From NCBI RefSeq assembly GCF_001689125.2, contig NZ_CP015405.2, positions 4,490,501 to 4,554,500 of the forward strand: a stretch of DNA of 64,000 nt, in the 5' to 3' direction. The notes under the pieces were generated by a model, which was not told where the DNA came from, did no database searches, and saw only the letters and a program-made list of their open reading frames with translations. This stretch comes from Blautia pseudococcoides (GTDB lineage: Bacteria; Bacillota; Clostridia; Lachnospirales; Lachnospiraceae). The translations under genes were made by a program, and so were the position numbers. This document shows positions 10,501 through 18,383 of the stretch, piece by piece. The first letter of the stretch is position 1. Each line of letters opens with the position of its first letter.

Positions 10501-13500
10501 AGCTGGAATGATTTAAGTATAAAGAATGATGTCAACTATGTGTATATGGAAAACGAATGCTCTTTTCATGTGACAGATGAATATAATTCTAATTTTGTAT
10601 ATTTTGAAGCAATTGCTGTGGATAACGCCGGAAATGAAACGACGTTTGAAAAACAATTAAAGTTTGATTTTACTGCACCGGCTATCAATGTTGAATTTAA
10701 ACAGAGTGAGGGAGCAGAGGTATATCAGTACCCAGATAATCCCGAATACTATAATGGAGAATGTATAGCCACAGTTACTTTCAGTGATTTGAATCTTCCA
10801 AAAGACAATAGAAATGATAGCCTAAAGGTTCATTTACAAACAGGTAATGAGGAAGAACCTGAAGAATTTGATCTATTAAAGCAGGATGATATAGAAAAGC
10901 TGAGAGAATTAGGAATACGGGCGGAAGAAAGTACAGTTTCTAAGATTGATGAAGACAATAACATAGCAGAATCTCAAATAACAGAGAGAACATTCATTCT
11001 GTTCTTTGAAGGAGATGGACATTATAAAAATGTTAAGTTTGAAGCTATAGATTCTGCAGGAAATGCAAATGACAGGAATTTGGATAAAGATTTTGTTATT
11101 GACAAGACAGCTCCTAAAATTAATCTTTATTATGATGTGAACGGCGAAATGGTTCAGGGACCAATAACAGACAGATATTACACAAATGCACAGGCTGTTA
11201 CATTAAATATTGATATAACGGAGCAGAACTTTAGCGGTGGGGATGATGTTAAGATTGATTTCAGGTCTTTTGCTGAAGAAAACAATCAAATAACAGCCTT
11301 ACCGGAAAAAAACGGTATAGAGAAAACGGAAAACTGGACAAAAACCATACAGGGTGATGAGGTTTGCTGGCATTATGAATTTGTTTATACAGAGCAGGCG
11401 AAGTATACACAGAGTATGAAATATACAGATTTAGCCGGACACGAAGCCGAACTTGGGAAAAGTATGATCACAATTGACAGGATAAGCCCTCAAGGCACGA
11501 TCCTTGTCAGTGATGAGCCACTTTGGGCAGATCTATTGGATAGTATAACTTTTGGAGGTTTTACAAGATTTTTTAATAAATCAATCAGGGTTGGATTTAC
11601 CGGTGAAGACAGTTTATCACCTATCGAAAAATTCCAATATATAAAGCTGGCAAATCCATATGATGGAGATATTGAGTCATATTCCGAATGGAAAGATATC
11701 TTGTCAGGTGAAGAGAGCTTACCGGAACTCATGGCGTTGAGTGGTGAGATATCATTAGAACCTAATCAGCAATTTGTTATATATACAAGAATCATCGACA
11801 AGGCCGGAAATGCTAAATATCTGAAAACGACTCATGGAGTAGTGCTGGATGGTGAGAAGCCGCAAGCATCTATAAAAATTACAAACCAAACGACAGCGAA
11901 AAATGGAATTTTTACAGAAAATCCAGAGCTGGAGTTTGAAGCGGTAGATCCCAAAGCTGGGGATACCTATTCAGGACTGGAAAAAGTGTGGTACACGATA
12001 GAATCTGTAGGTAATGTTACAGAATCCGAGACAAGAGTGCTCATGGATAATTCTGACGATCGGATACAGAGTCATGAAGCTTTCTCTGGTACCGATATAA
12101 TAAATGCCGACAAGTATAATAGTAACAGTGTTAAGATTCAAATGTTTGCACAGGATTTTTCCGGGAATATAGGCAAGAGTGAAGCTGTCACCACTAAAAT
12201 TGATACAACCGTGCCCACTCTGGATATAGAGTATTCGTCTGAAATAGAACCTGCATATGAATTTTATTATAATGAACCGCGTACAGCTACAATCACTATA
12301 AAAGAAAGAAATCTTAATGTAGAGGATGAAGACAGTGTATTCTTTACTCTGAAAAGGAAAGGTGAAGAGGAGGCTTCTGTTTACAGTCTGAGTAAATTGA
12401 CAAAACTTCCTGGTATCAAACTGCTCGGTATCGTTGATTCAGAGAGGGATGTCAGAGAGGCATTAAGAACAGATCAAAGAACGACTACTATAAAAATTGA
12501 GTTTAATGGAGATAATGATTATACCTTTGATGCCCACTGCAGAGATTTAGGCGGATTATTAGACGAAAACGGTGACAGTAAACAAGAACGGTTTATTATT
12601 GATCAAACAGCACCAGAAATAAAAATTAATTTCAGTAATGGAAATGGAACAAAAGAATATCGTTATGATACGGAAGAGGCTGTTTATTATGACGGAAAAC
12701 GAACAGTTAAAGTTACCTATAGTGACTGGAATTTGTTAATGGATGATTCAGAAGATGCATTAAATTTCCATATGAAAACAGAGGATACCGGGATCGGCCA
12801 GACATATAACCTGTTAAAAGAAGAGGATGTTGAGGCTCTTAGAAATATGACATCTTCTCTGGGTAAGAAAGATAAAATTTTTGACAGTGTTACAGTGGGA
12901 AAAACGGTGATGGATAAAGATGATATTATGTCTAAAACTATTACGTTGGTATTTAATGGAGATGAGCACTATAGCAATATAAGTTTCGATTGTACAGATA
13001 TACCGGGAAATGAAACTATCAGAAAAACGCAGGAAAATTTTGTGATTGATAAAACAGCTCCTGTAATGAAGGTGACTTACGATGTAGACGGTAAAAAAAT
13101 GAGTGGACCTATTGCTGAGAGGACTTATACAAATGCCGGACAGATATCAATGAAAGTTGAGATTGCAGAGAGAAACTTTAAAAAGAGTGATGATTCTATT
13201 GATGTGTGGAATAGTTCAAATCCGCAGTATAATGATGGCATTACAAATCTTCCTGAAAATAAGGGTATAGAAAAAGGAGAGAAATGGAAGGGAAGCAGTA
13301 ACGGCAGTAAATTACAGTGGACTTATGACTTTAATTACACAGAGGAGGCAAAGTACACGCAGTCTATCACTTATACGGATTTGGCAGGTCATACTGTAAA
13401 AATGGAGGGTAGTGAGTTTACTATAGACAGAACAGATCCGGAAGGCACTATTAATGTGAATGATGAACCGTTATGGGAGAAAATACTAAACAGTATAACT

Positions 13501-15903
13501 TTTAATGGTTTTAGAAGGTTTTTTAATCACAGTATTAATGTTGATTTCTCCGGAAGTGACAGTATATCACCAATAGAACCTATCCAATATGTAACGTTTA
13601 CGGATGTTTATGAAAATATCCGGTCATATAACACATGGGAAGATGCTGCACCGGCAGTAAACGAAAGGACAGTTACTACCGGAAATGTGCCTATGGGGCC
13701 AAATCAGCAATTTGTCGTATATGCAAAAATAACAGATAAAGCAGGTAATGTTACATACCTGAATACAATTGAAGGCACTGTGTTAGATGCTGTAAGCCCG
13801 GAACCTAGGATAACAGTTACGAATCTAAGTCAGGCTCAGAATGGGATTTTTAATGGAGATGTACAACTGCAGATTGATGTAGAAGACCCAACATCAGGTG
13901 ATACCTATTCAGGGCTGCAAAAGGTTTGGTATACCGTAAATGCCACAGGGAATTCTTCTGCTAGTGAAGAGACTGTTCTTATGGATAACAGCAGCAACAA
14001 AGTACAAGGCCATAAGACGTTCAGTCAGATCATCACAATTTCAGCGGACACTTACAACAGCAACGATGTACAGGTACGGGTTTTTGCTATGGACTTTGCT
14101 GAAAATAAAGCGGAAAGCGAAGTTACACAACTAAAGATAGACAAAACCGATCCGGTGATCTCCGTCTCCTGGGACCTCACCAACCCACTAAACGGCAGAT
14201 ACTACAAAGACACCCGCGCCGCAACCATCACAGTCCGTGAACGTAACTTTGACCCTAACAATGTACGTTTCTCGATTACCAACACAGACGGTGCGGCGGC
14301 TTCCATTGGTGACTGGAGCATAGACAGCGCAGGCGTATCCGATGATGCTGTGAATACCTGCCAGGTATCCTTCCCTTCAGATGGGGATTATACCTTCACA
14401 TTCGGCTGTACAGACCTTGGGGGCAACAGCGCGGAGTACGGACAGACTGACGAGTTTACGATTGATAAGACAGTTCCTGTCATCACGGTTTCCTATGACA
14501 ATCATAACGCGAAAAATGGAAACTACTACAAAGAGGCCAGAACTGCCACAGTCAGCGTCAAGGAACACAACTTTAACGCGTCGGAAGTGAAGACTGCCAT
14601 TACAGCCAGCCTTCTCGGACAGGGGATCACAGCACCGTCGGTGAGCGGATTCTCCAACAGCGGCGATGTACACACGGCTACAATAAAATATGAGGCAGAC
14701 GGTGATTACACCTTTGATGTAGATTATACAGACCTGGCAGGCAACGCTGCCGCAGATTATACACAGGAGAGATTCACTGTGGACCGCACCGCCCCAGAGG
14801 TCCAGATCTTTGATGTAAAAGATAAATCAGCCAACAATGATGTGGTGGCTCCGGGTGTAAAATATTCGGATAATAACTATGACAAGAAGAACGTAAGCAT
14901 CAAAATTGAGGGGGCCAATAACGGTTCTGTAGATATTGGCCGGGTGGCAGGTGCCATCACCAATGGTGAGAGTATCAAGCTCAATGACTTCCCGCGGGAA
15001 GAAAAGATGGATGACCTGTATAAACTGACGGCAAAAGTCACAGATAGGGCAGGAAATGCCACAGAAAAATCCATTTTGTTCTCAGTCAACCGCTACGGTT
15101 CCGTATATGTGCTTGACAATGACACAAAAGACTGGCTGAGCACAGACGATGAGGAATACACATACATCAACCAGGAAAAAGAACTGGGTATCATGGAATA
15201 TAATGTGGATGATGTAGATGTAAGCAAGATCACCTCCAACCGGGACGGCGAACTTACCAATCTAAAGGAGAACACCAACTATACGGTGAAAAAATCCGGA
15301 AGCGAAGTGCAGTGGAAGGAATACTACTATAAGCTGGCGGCAGACAACTTCAATGAAGAAGGAAACTACACCGTTACGCTGTATTCTGAGGACAAGGCAA
15401 AGAACAGCATGAACAATGAAAGTGTCAAGAAGGCTGGAAAGAAACTTCCTCTGGAATTCACCGTGGATAAGACAGCGCCCACTGTGGTAGTGTCCGGTGT
15501 GGAAGATGGCGGACAGTACAGAGTATCCAACCGTAGTATGACGGTTGACGCCAAAGACAACCTGTCGTTGAAAGTGGTAAGCATCACCATTGACGGTGAG
15601 ACGAAAACTTACCGGGACGAGGAATTAAGAGATTTAAATGGTGTTATAAAGACACAGATCAACAGTGCCAATAAGTGGCAGAATCTGGAGATCACAGCCC
15701 AGGATGCAGCGGGAAATGTTCTGGGGCAGAAAAAAGCCGGTGAAAAAGCCCAGCCGCTGGTGATGGCGGTCCTGGTCACACCAAACATAGTTGTACAGTA
15801 CTACATGAATAAACCGGTATTCTTTGGATCACTGGGCGTTCTGGCCGCACTGGCGGCTGTGATCGTAGTGATCATCATGAGACGGAAACAGCAGAACAGA
15901 TAA
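7579..15903 (+). CDS. Giant (2774 aa) Ig-repeat surface protein with C-terminal membrane anchor
   Basis: The protein starts with a signal peptide (MKGKRRLSERLTAFLIAFAM..., cut near VSVSA). A carboxypeptidase-regulatory-like beta domain follows at about residues 78-150 (VVNGQVLCGETAVEGARISI). A long series of bacterial Ig-like modules comes next, many marked by DKTAP or DRTDP linkers (VIDKTAPVMKVTYD, TIDKTVPVITVSYD). It ends in a transmembrane helix at about 2744-2765 and a basic tail RRKQQNR. No LPXTG motif is present, so anchoring is by the membrane helix. A block of about 650 residues is duplicated (residues about 1030-1545 and 1674-2190). Base composition is visibly more AT-rich from about 8.0 to 14.14 kb than at either end. 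The start overlaps the previous stop (ATGA). Likely an extended surface fibre, adhesin or scaffold; its role in the secretion system is unknown. Confidence 0.88.
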   Translation: MKGKRRLSERLTAFLIAFAMTAGMVMEPVSVSALPEELVGAQSMAQASAEDSQQTPPETQEPPIDAGDSGDVIPPAPSVTKIVVNGQVLCGETAVEGARISIGESIVTTNTEGVFSCEVGANQNYEVVIEKEGFERKVVSLTAGEENINLVGIQIVLADIVLDKEGVSVAVDSSDRVNVINPVSYASYSWTISDETVATVTEGIVTGVKSGNTAGTVTMNTPYGAKQKEFTVGVDIAAPDMTFSVDPLSGVNIEKVVLTAQITFGTGTVKFYCDSDLIGEVPVENNVAQMSYAPSNGNHVFKAEYTGEEGKYAVVSKTGNANYKGSQEIDFAANVPEKVVYGDEFNISIDKEAFKGKAENPVYTIAVEGQCLKINENNGYSATIEAVKAGEEKIIVTRQETESWTQATEIINVQIGAKTVYVDKDNSKLVVEKTYDMERAYNLTVRDNTSELVFKDAKNTVNLKVKNIQIQMIQEEAGEYKAEENTTVTVSDITLQDADADNYKILWPDGPKTIRADITIKPRGIDLEVVSKDELNTNGYVTRQYGKAGGPFMNGREEAKLAVQVRENPQMPVLDKDKDAINEWVKKLEVKDMTQDNTLVSDSPYDAIVPDLNENNIIKDSGNVIKGCKNYKVNEKTYNYPLKIIPMDIDGYDDFSKYVQFNNAYVDEDNSIWIRGGLEGVQYKNFGAAVVLTPGAVLYKSIILEAGKNTRIEDGNIIIPESKDTVSASVFITLCSSDNNGQSVKCSNPFEVNLKVDSEAPIVEFGEIEKKSTNLSTKIKDILFVLFGKTESNDGITFSQSFSIKDDGVGMQKDGRWEYAKFYLNDYSESKAELQSFVTADKVEWEKMGEDDINTEGSVSFRDDKEGHYILAVRAYDQLGNCKIYCSNGMVLENKEPVVFIKSSIPDFYNIKDKGTDITYNVVIADSVEAVNDEIPETISSGIKCLKYRVYKKEKGEEKVLKDQEIIDLSEKEYSWNDLSIKNDVNYVYMENECSFHVTDEYNSNFVYFEAIAVDNAGNETTFEKQLKFDFTAPAINVEFKQSEGAEVYQYPDNPEYYNGECIATVTFSDLNLPKDNRNDSLKVHLQTGNEEEPEEFDLLKQDDIEKLRELGIRAEESTVSKIDEDNNIAESQITERTFILFFEGDGHYKNVKFEAIDSAGNANDRNLDKDFVIDKTAPKINLYYDVNGEMVQGPITDRYYTNAQAVTLNIDITEQNFSGGDDVKIDFRSFAEENNQITALPEKNGIEKTENWTKTIQGDEVCWHYEFVYTEQAKYTQSMKYTDLAGHEAELGKSMITIDRISPQGTILVSDEPLWADLLDSITFGGFTRFFNKSIRVGFTGEDSLSPIEKFQYIKLANPYDGDIESYSEWKDILSGEESLPELMALSGEISLEPNQQFVIYTRIIDKAGNAKYLKTTHGVVLDGEKPQASIKITNQTTAKNGIFTENPELEFEAVDPKAGDTYSGLEKVWYTIESVGNVTESETRVLMDNSDDRIQSHEAFSGTDIINADKYNSNSVKIQMFAQDFSGNIGKSEAVTTKIDTTVPTLDIEYSSEIEPAYEFYYNEPRTATITIKERNLNVEDEDSVFFTLKRKGEEEASVYSLSKLTKLPGIKLLGIVDSERDVREALRTDQRTTTIKIEFNGDNDYTFDAHCRDLGGLLDENGDSKQERFIIDQTAPEIKINFSNGNGTKEYRYDTEEAVYYDGKRTVKVTYSDWNLLMDDSEDALNFHMKTEDTGIGQTYNLLKEEDVEALRNMTSSLGKKDKIFDSVTVGKTVMDKDDIMSKTITLVFNGDEHYSNISFDCTDIPGNETIRKTQENFVIDKTAPVMKVTYDVDGKKMSGPIAERTYTNAGQISMKVEIAERNFKKSDDSIDVWNSSNPQYNDGITNLPENKGIEKGEKWKGSSNGSKLQWTYDFNYTEEAKYTQSITYTDLAGHTVKMEGSEFTIDRTDPEGTINVNDEPLWEKILNSITFNGFRRFFNHSINVDFSGSDSISPIEPIQYVTFTDVYENIRSYNTWEDAAPAVNERTVTTGNVPMGPNQQFVVYAKITDKAGNVTYLNTIEGTVLDAVSPEPRITVTNLSQAQNGIFNGDVQLQIDVEDPTSGDTYSGLQKVWYTVNATGNSSASEETVLMDNSSNKVQGHKTFSQIITISADTYNSNDVQVRVFAMDFAENKAESEVTQLKIDKTDPVISVSWDLTNPLNGRYYKDTRAATITVRERNFDPNNVRFSITNTDGAAASIGDWSIDSAGVSDDAVNTCQVSFPSDGDYTFTFGCTDLGGNSAEYGQTDEFTIDKTVPVITVSYDNHNAKNGNYYKEARTATVSVKEHNFNASEVKTAITASLLGQGITAPSVSGFSNSGDVHTATIKYEADGDYTFDVDYTDLAGNAAADYTQERFTVDRTAPEVQIFDVKDKSANNDVVAPGVKYSDNNYDKKNVSIKIEGANNGSVDIGRVAGAITNGESIKLNDFPREEKMDDLYKLTAKVTDRAGNATEKSILFSVNRYGSVYVLDNDTKDWLSTDDEEYTYINQEKELGIMEYNVDDVDVSKITSNRDGELTNLKENTNYTVKKSGSEVQWKEYYYKLAADNFNEEGNYTVTLYSEDKAKNSMNNESVKKAGKKLPLEFTVDKTAPTVVVSGVEDGGQYRVSNRSMTVDAKDNLSLKVVSITIDGETKTYRDEELRDLNGVIKTQINSANKWQNLEITAQDAAGNVLGQKKAGEKAQPLVMAVLVTPNIVVQYYMNKPVFFGSLGVLAALAAVIVVIIMRRKQQNR
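10670..14146 (+). repeat. Internal duplication of about 1.94 kb in the giant surface-protein gene
   Basis: Protein-level repeat units begin at about 10,670 (TAPAINVEF) and 12,600 (TAPEIKINF), a period of about 1.94 kb. Both contain the same ordered landmarks: a YYNGE/YYDGK module, GPITDRYYTNA / GPIAERTYTNA, KYTQSMKYTDLAGH / KYTQSITYTDLAGH, DEPLWADLLDSITF / DEPLWEKILNSITF, and GDTYSGLEKVWYT / GDTYSGLQKVWYT. Each unit ends with a module starting at about 12,205 and 14,147. The copies have diverged at many positions, so the duplication is not recent. Confidence 0.85.
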
Positions 15904-15932
15904 CAGAGCAATATACATTAAGAGACCTGAGC

Positions 15933-15972
15933 AAAGAGGCTGCTGCAGATTTAAATGCAACAGCCTCTTTTT
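15933..15972 (+). terminator. Intra-cluster terminator/attenuator after the giant gene
   Basis: Arm 15933-15942 (AAAGAGGCTG) pairs with 15961-15970 (CAGCCTCTTT). An inner TGCA/TGCA stem lies around a short A/T-rich loop, and T residues run to 15972. It lies between the giant gene stop and the second kinase. Since the downstream genes have no obvious strong promoter, it may be leaky and set the ratio of surface protein to apparatus genes (inference). Confidence 0.75.
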
Positions 15973-15997
15973 GCAGATCGGCAGGGGGGGATGAGCC

Positions 15998-17896
15998 ATG
16001 TTTTACGGCGGAGAGGTGCTTGACAATACTTATCAGATCATAAAAGAAATAGGTAAGGGCGGAACAGGTGTCGTATATTTGGCCTATCACCTGCGGCTGC
16101 AGAAATATGTAGTAGTCAAGAAAATACATGACAACTTTGTGGGACAGGTAAATGTCCGCACAGAGGTGGATATACTGAAAAGTCTTCACCATACAGGTCT
16201 TCCTCAGGTATATGATTTCTTTCAGCTTAGCACAGAGGTATATACCGTAATGGAACATATCCGGGGATATGATCTGCAGCATTATCTGGATGAAGGTTGT
16301 GAATTTGAAGAAAAAGATCTGATACGCTGGCTTCTACAGCTCTGTGAAGTCCTGGAATATCTGCATGCCAGAGTACCACCGGTACTTCACAGTGATATAA
16401 AGCCGGGAAATATCATGATAACACCAGAGGGTAATATCTGTTTGATCGACTTTAATATATCTCTGGACAGCAGAGAAAAAGCAGATGTCCGGGGCATGAG
16501 TAAGTGGTATGCAGCTCCGGAACAGGTAGAAAAAGCAGTGCGGCAGAAGGCCGGAGAGGACACCCGGCGTATAGTTTTGGATGGGCGCATGGATATATAC
16601 AGCCTGGGGGCTGCCTTTTACAGACTGATGACAGGAAGAATCCCCACACAGGACAGCAGGGAATTTATTCCTGTGACAGCCATGGACCTGCCTTACAGCC
16701 AGGCGTTGAAAGCAATTGTTGGAAAAGCTATGGAATGGGATATCAGGAAACGCTATTCCAGTGCAGCCGCTATGCATAAAGCGCTGCTTCATATTTACAG
16801 ATCAGACAGTGAATATAAGAAACTGCGCATTTTAAACATATGCCTGTACACGGGCTGCGGCCTTTTATTTCTATTGGGAATATGGAGCACTGCCTATGGA
16901 TGGAAGGGAATGTGCAGAGAGGATTATGAAAAGGATTACGCAGAATTTTATTCTGCCTGTGAGAACTATGACAACGAAACTATCATATCAACAGGGATTG
17001 ATATGCTGAATAATAAAAAATACAAAACCATATTGGAAAATGATGGTCAGGAGAAGGCCGGAATTCTTTATGAACTGGGAAATGCCAGTTTTGAACAGGA
17101 ACAGTACGAAACCGCTGCTGATTATTACCAGGAGGCCAGGACAGAGGATCCAAAGACTGGAGTTTATTACAGGGATGAGGCCATTGCAAGGGCAAGAAGC
17201 GGGGATATCTATCAAGCTTCTTATGTGCTGGAACAGGCTGATATGCAGGGGACGGAAGATGAGGATATTCTGCTGGCAAAACAGGAGATCGCGTTTACAA
17301 AAAAGGAGTACAGCAAAGTTACAGAGATAGGGGAACAACTGGAAGACACAGGTAAGGCAGAGATCGCGGGAAGAAGTGCCCTGCTTGCAGCCGCGGCTTT
17401 TGAAGAAAAGGGAGATATGGAAAACCAGCTTCTCTACCTGGAAAAAGCATACAAGGCGGAGGGAGGGACACGCTGCCTGCGGCAGATTGGGCAGACATGC
17501 CTGGAATTGGCGCAGCAGCAAAAGCAAAGCAGGCATTATAAGGAATATCTGCAGAAAGGCCAAGCTTGTTATGTCCGTCTTCAGGAAAATCCACTCCCTT
17601 CCTTCACAGATTCTCTTAATCTGGCCATCATTTGGGAGCTGGAGGGGGAATACAGAAAGAGTTATGATATGCTGAAAAATCTATCCCGGTCAAATCCCGA
17701 TTCCTACATGGTATATATGCATCTCTCCTATATCTGCTGCAAGCAGGAGGAACAGAAAAAAGTGGGGATGAGGGACTTTGAGAAAGCGAAGAAATATTAT
17801 GAAAAGGCAAAAATTCTCTACCGTTCCGGCAAAGCGCAGTCTGACAGTGCCATGAAAGATCTGGAAAATATTATAGAACAGATGGACAGGGAGTGA
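15998..17896 (+). CDS. Second membrane Ser/Thr kinase-like protein with degenerate motifs
   Basis: This 632-residue protein has a kinase domain at about residues 10-265, a transmembrane helix near 282-302 (ICLYTGCGLLFLLGIW) and an outside TPR-rich region with repeated ELGNASFEQEQYETAADYY-type helices. The glycine loop GKGGTGVVY, lysine K41 or K42 in VVVKKI and APEQ are kept. However, HRD is HSD (D133 in LHSDIKPGN) and DFG is DFN (D151 in LIDFNIS). Metal-binding Asn and Asp are present, so weak activity cannot be excluded. The kinase-like/TM/extracellular plan also recalls EssB, the pseudokinase of type VIIb systems, which makes an EssB-equivalent role attractive (inference). The ATG follows a run of seven G. 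Confidence 0.87.
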   Translation: MFYGGEVLDNTYQIIKEIGKGGTGVVYLAYHLRLQKYVVVKKIHDNFVGQVNVRTEVDILKSLHHTGLPQVYDFFQLSTEVYTVMEHIRGYDLQHYLDEGCEFEEKDLIRWLLQLCEVLEYLHARVPPVLHSDIKPGNIMITPEGNICLIDFNISLDSREKADVRGMSKWYAAPEQVEKAVRQKAGEDTRRIVLDGRMDIYSLGAAFYRLMTGRIPTQDSREFIPVTAMDLPYSQALKAIVGKAMEWDIRKRYSSAAAMHKALLHIYRSDSEYKKLRILNICLYTGCGLLFLLGIWSTAYGWKGMCREDYEKDYAEFYSACENYDNETIISTGIDMLNNKKYKTILENDGQEKAGILYELGNASFEQEQYETAADYYQEARTEDPKTGVYYRDEAIARARSGDIYQASYVLEQADMQGTEDEDILLAKQEIAFTKKEYSKVTEIGEQLEDTGKAEIAGRSALLAAAAFEEKGDMENQLLYLEKAYKAEGGTRCLRQIGQTCLELAQQQKQSRHYKEYLQKGQACYVRLQENPLPSFTDSLNLAIIWELEGEYRKSYDMLKNLSRSNPDSYMVYMHLSYICCKQEEQKKVGMRDFEKAKKYYEKAKILYRSGKAQSDSAMKDLENIIEQMDRE

Positions 17897-17905
17897 GGAT
17901 AAGAT

Positions 17906-18055
17906 ATGGATGGGGAGATCTATTTTGCGGCGGGATGTGTGCTGACAATGATATCGGTATTGTTGTTTACTGTGGGAAAAGCTGTGCTTTTCCTTAGAAA
18001 AAGGAAGTTGATCCAGGATTTCAGAAAAGTATATGAATGGGAGGAGAACGTATGA
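17906..18055 (+). CDS. Small (49 aa) single-span membrane protein
   Basis: The short frame starts MDGEIYFAAGCVLTMISV and encodes 49 residues, beginning 9 bases after the kinase stop. One hydrophobic helix (about residues 5-29) is followed by a strongly basic stretch FLRKRKLIQDFRK and an acidic end. Its TGA overlaps the next gene's ATG (18052-18054), and the ribosome site of the next gene lies within it, so it looks translated in series with its neighbours. No family recognised. A small accessory subunit or regulator of the kinase or secretion complex is possible (inference). Confidence 0.6.
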   Translation: MDGEIYFAAGCVLTMISVLLFTVGKAVLFLRKRKLIQDFRKVYEWEENV

Positions 18056-18363
18056 GATGTCCGAATTGTCATTCGATCGTGGGCGATAGCTGGGGAATCT
18101 GCCGGTACTGTGGATTTGATGTGGGCCAGTATATGGAAGAACCGGGAGCTGGCAGTGTGCAGACAGAGTTATCCGGTATTAAGAGTGGTGAAAGGCCGGA
18201 TACCGTCTGCAGTCATGAAGAGTTCCGTTATTATAAGGCAGCTTATAACAGAGAACGGAGGCGCATTGACAGGTATAGGAGGAATATTTATATTGGGCTT
18301 TTGTGTGCTGCTCTGTGTTTGAATTTGATCCAGCTTGTGATTATAGTAATCACTAATTTGTGA
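18052..18363 (+). CDS. Zinc-ribbon membrane protein
   Basis: This 103-residue protein has an N-terminal zinc ribbon, CPNC and CRYC pairs separated by about 12 residues, and a C-terminal transmembrane helix (about residues 80-102, LLCAALCLNLIQLVIIVI). The middle is polar and basic. The ATG at 18052 overlaps the previous stop and has GGGAGGAG five bases upstream. The in-frame ATG at 18037 lies before that ribosome site and is less likely. Zinc-ribbon plus one helix is a common layout for small adaptor proteins; partner unknown. Confidence 0.72.
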   Translation: MRCPNCHSIVGDSWGICRYCGFDVGQYMEEPGAGSVQTELSGIKSGERPDTVCSHEEFRYYKAAYNRERRRIDRYRRNIYIGLLCAALCLNLIQLVIIVITNL

Positions 18364-18383
18364 GAAAAACGGGGGGAAATAGC

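Noticed and set aside
7579..15903. LPXTG sortase substrate
   Set aside because: The C-terminus has a membrane helix and basic tail but no LPXTG-like motif before it.
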